From the NCBI GenBank assembly GCA_017379255.1, contig JAFNWZ010000045.1, positions 1-5,327 on the forward strand: a stretch of 5,327 bases of DNA, written 5' to 3'. This document shows, piece after piece, positions 4,408 to 5,327 of this stretch; the first letter of the stretch is position 1, and each line of letters opens with the position of its first letter. The position numbers were made by a program, and so were the translations under genes. Below the pieces are notes generated by a model. It was not told where the DNA came from. It searched no databases and was given only the letters and a program-made list of their open reading frames with translations. Source of the DNA: Akkermansia sp. (GTDB lineage Bacteria > Verrucomicrobiota > Verrucomicrobiia > Verrucomicrobiales > Akkermansiaceae).

Positions 4408-5061
4408 ATGCTCAAGGCAGTATTATTCGATATGGACGGCACACTGGGAGATACCCTCCCGCTGTGCGTGGAGGCGTACCGCCAGTGCACGGCGGAAATC
4501 ACCGGGCACACTCCCAGCCGGGAGGAAGTGGTTTCCTTCTTCGGGCTGAGTGACCGCGGGGTGCTGGCCGGGCTGCTGGGCATGGCACACGATGACCCCG
4601 CCCTGCCGGTTGACCGCTTTGTGGCGGCGTATGAGCGGCTGCATGGTGAGCTGGCGCCCGCCCCGTTCCCCGGCGCGGTGGAGATGCTGCGCGCGGTGAA
4701 AGCCGCCGGGTTGCGCGTGGGCCTTATCTCCGGCAAGGAGCACTATACCGCCCTGCCCACGGTGAAATATTATGGCATGGAAGGGCTTTTCGAGTGGTAT
4801 GGCCTGGGCCTGCCCACGCACAACTGCAAGGCGGAGCGCCTGCAGGAGGTGATGCAGCTCTGGGGCTTCACCCCGGATGAAATCCTCTATGTGGGCGATG
4901 CCCCCAGCGATATTGAGCTGTGCCACAGCGTGGGGGTGCGCATCATCAACGCCGGGTGGGCCAGCACCGCACCGGCAGAGGAAGCAGCCTGCCTTGCCCG
5001 GAATCCTGAATACCGCCTGACTGATTTTAACGCGTTACTTCCCCTGATATTGAGTTTATGA
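4408..5061 (+). CDS. HAD family IA phosphatase (phosphoglycolate phosphatase-like), 217 aa
   Basis: This is a Mg-dependent cytoplasmic phosphohydrolase. All four HAD motifs are present. Motif I is DMDGT (8-12), with nucleophile D8 and acid/base D10. Motif II is S108 in GLISGK. Motif III is K141 in NCKAER. Motif IV is GDAPSD (163-168), with D164 and D168 for the metal. The helical cap between motifs I and II (about 15-85) defines subfamily IA, like Gph, PpaX and beta-phosphoglucomutase. The length is typical. The substrate cannot be read from the sequence, and a small phosphorylated acid or sugar phosphate is likely. ATG 4408 places DMDGT at residue 8, as usual. Its stop codon overlaps the start of the next gene (ATGA, 5058-5061), so the two are probably translated together. 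The pairing with a secreted glycosidase hints at a role in sugar-phosphate handling, but that is inference. Confidence 0.92.
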   Translation: MLKAVLFDMDGTLGDTLPLCVEAYRQCTAEITGHTPSREEVVSFFGLSDRGVLAGLLGMAHDDPALPVDRFVAAYERLHGELAPAPFPGAVEMLRAVKAAGLRVGLISGKEHYTALPTVKYYGMEGLFEWYGLGLPTHNCKAERLQEVMQLWGFTPDEILYVGDAPSDIELCHSVGVRIINAGWASTAPAEEAACLARNPEYRLTDFNALLPLILSL

Positions 5062-5327
5062 AAAAACAACTGATGAGCACCCTGGCAGCCCTGGTGGCCC
5101 TGAGCGGGCCTGCGGCTGCAGAGAACACCCCGTGCCCGATATACCCCACCCCGCAGCAGGCTGAGCTGCTTGAGCAGTACACAACGCCCCGCAAGCTGAC
5201 GGTGGAGCACCGCACCCCGCAGAGCAAGGGGGCCCTGTGGGACTGCCTGCCCAATGTCTCGGGCGGTTATGCCATTGAGGTGACCCCGGAGGGGCAGGTG
5301 ACCGTGCTGCACAATGACGACGCCGGC
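5058..5327 (+). CDS. Secreted glycoside hydrolase, GH20 beta-hexosaminidase-like N-terminus (partial, cut by the window end)
   Basis: Only the first 90 residues are present and the frame is open to the last base. Residues 1-21 form a typical Sec signal peptide: KKQ, a hydrophobic core (STLAALVALSG), then PAAA with likely cleavage after AAA before E22. The mature start CPIYPTPQQ (26-34) and the stretch GGYAIEVTPEGQVTVLHNDDAG at the window end fit the GH20b-type domain that precedes the catalytic barrel of beta-N-acetylhexosaminidases, where xYxLxVxxxGVxIxxxxxAG is normally followed by LFYG. The same domain also occurs in GH84, GH67 and some other glycosidases, so the exact family is not settled. 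The catalytic Asp-Glu pair lies outside the window. The cysteine at 26 is not in a lipobox at the predicted cleavage site, so a lipoprotein is unlikely. The start overlaps the HAD stop by ATGA, indicating translational coupling. Confidence 0.75.
   Translation, partial: MKKQLMSTLAALVALSGPAAAENTPCPIYPTPQQAELLEQYTTPRKLTVEHRTPQSKGALWDCLPNVSGGYAIEVTPEGQVTVLHNDDAG

Noticed and set aside
1..5327. CRISPR array or riboswitch
   Set aside because: No regularly spaced repeat series of CRISPR size and no recognisable riboswitch core was seen by reading both strands.

Overview
The window looks like part of a bacterial chromosome. It has closely spaced genes, one tRNA, sigma70-like -35/-10 promoters and strongly GC-rich codon choice over most of its length. 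Mucin- or glycan-degrading Verrucomicrobiota (Akkermansia-like) would fit the pairing of a PPX/HD protein with a secreted GH20-like enzyme and the near absence of Shine-Dalgarno sites. That assignment is an impression, not something the sequence proves.

Left part (1-1500) is visibly AT-richer and poorly recognisable. It begins with what looks like the frameshifted 3' end of a gene (3-147). A Cys-rich orphan protein gene follows (269-1084, GTG start). About 420 bases without a gene come next, holding a long imperfect inverted repeat (1168-1262), a 15-bp direct repeat next to a short palindrome (1386-1439), and the terminator of the tRNA.

Middle (1506-2571, minus strand): a tRNA-Ala(GGC) with a clear promoter, an A-tract-rich upstream element and an intrinsic terminator. 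Upstream of it on the same strand is a solitary, short OppF/DppF-type ABC ATPase gene (1792-2571) with no permease or OppD partner in view.

Right part (2674-5327, plus strand): a PPX/GppA-like protein whose ASKHA phosphatase motifs are degraded while its C-terminal HD-type domain keeps its histidines (2674-4245). Then come a HAD family IA phosphatase (4408-5061) and, overlapping it by ATGA, the start of a secreted protein with a GH20b-like N-terminal domain (5058 to the window edge). The last two look like an operon.

The most distinctive signal is promoter geometry. The divergent ABC and PPX-like genes have back-to-back promoters whose -10 hexamers end only 8 and 7 bases before the ATG, with no Shine-Dalgarno sequence, so both transcripts are predicted to be leaderless. 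The orphan gene at 269 shows the same spacing in weaker form. I did not find a clear new multi-gene system. The best candidates for follow-up are the leaderless divergent pair, the pseudo-phosphatase with an HD domain, and the AT-rich orphan region abutting the 3' end of the tRNA.
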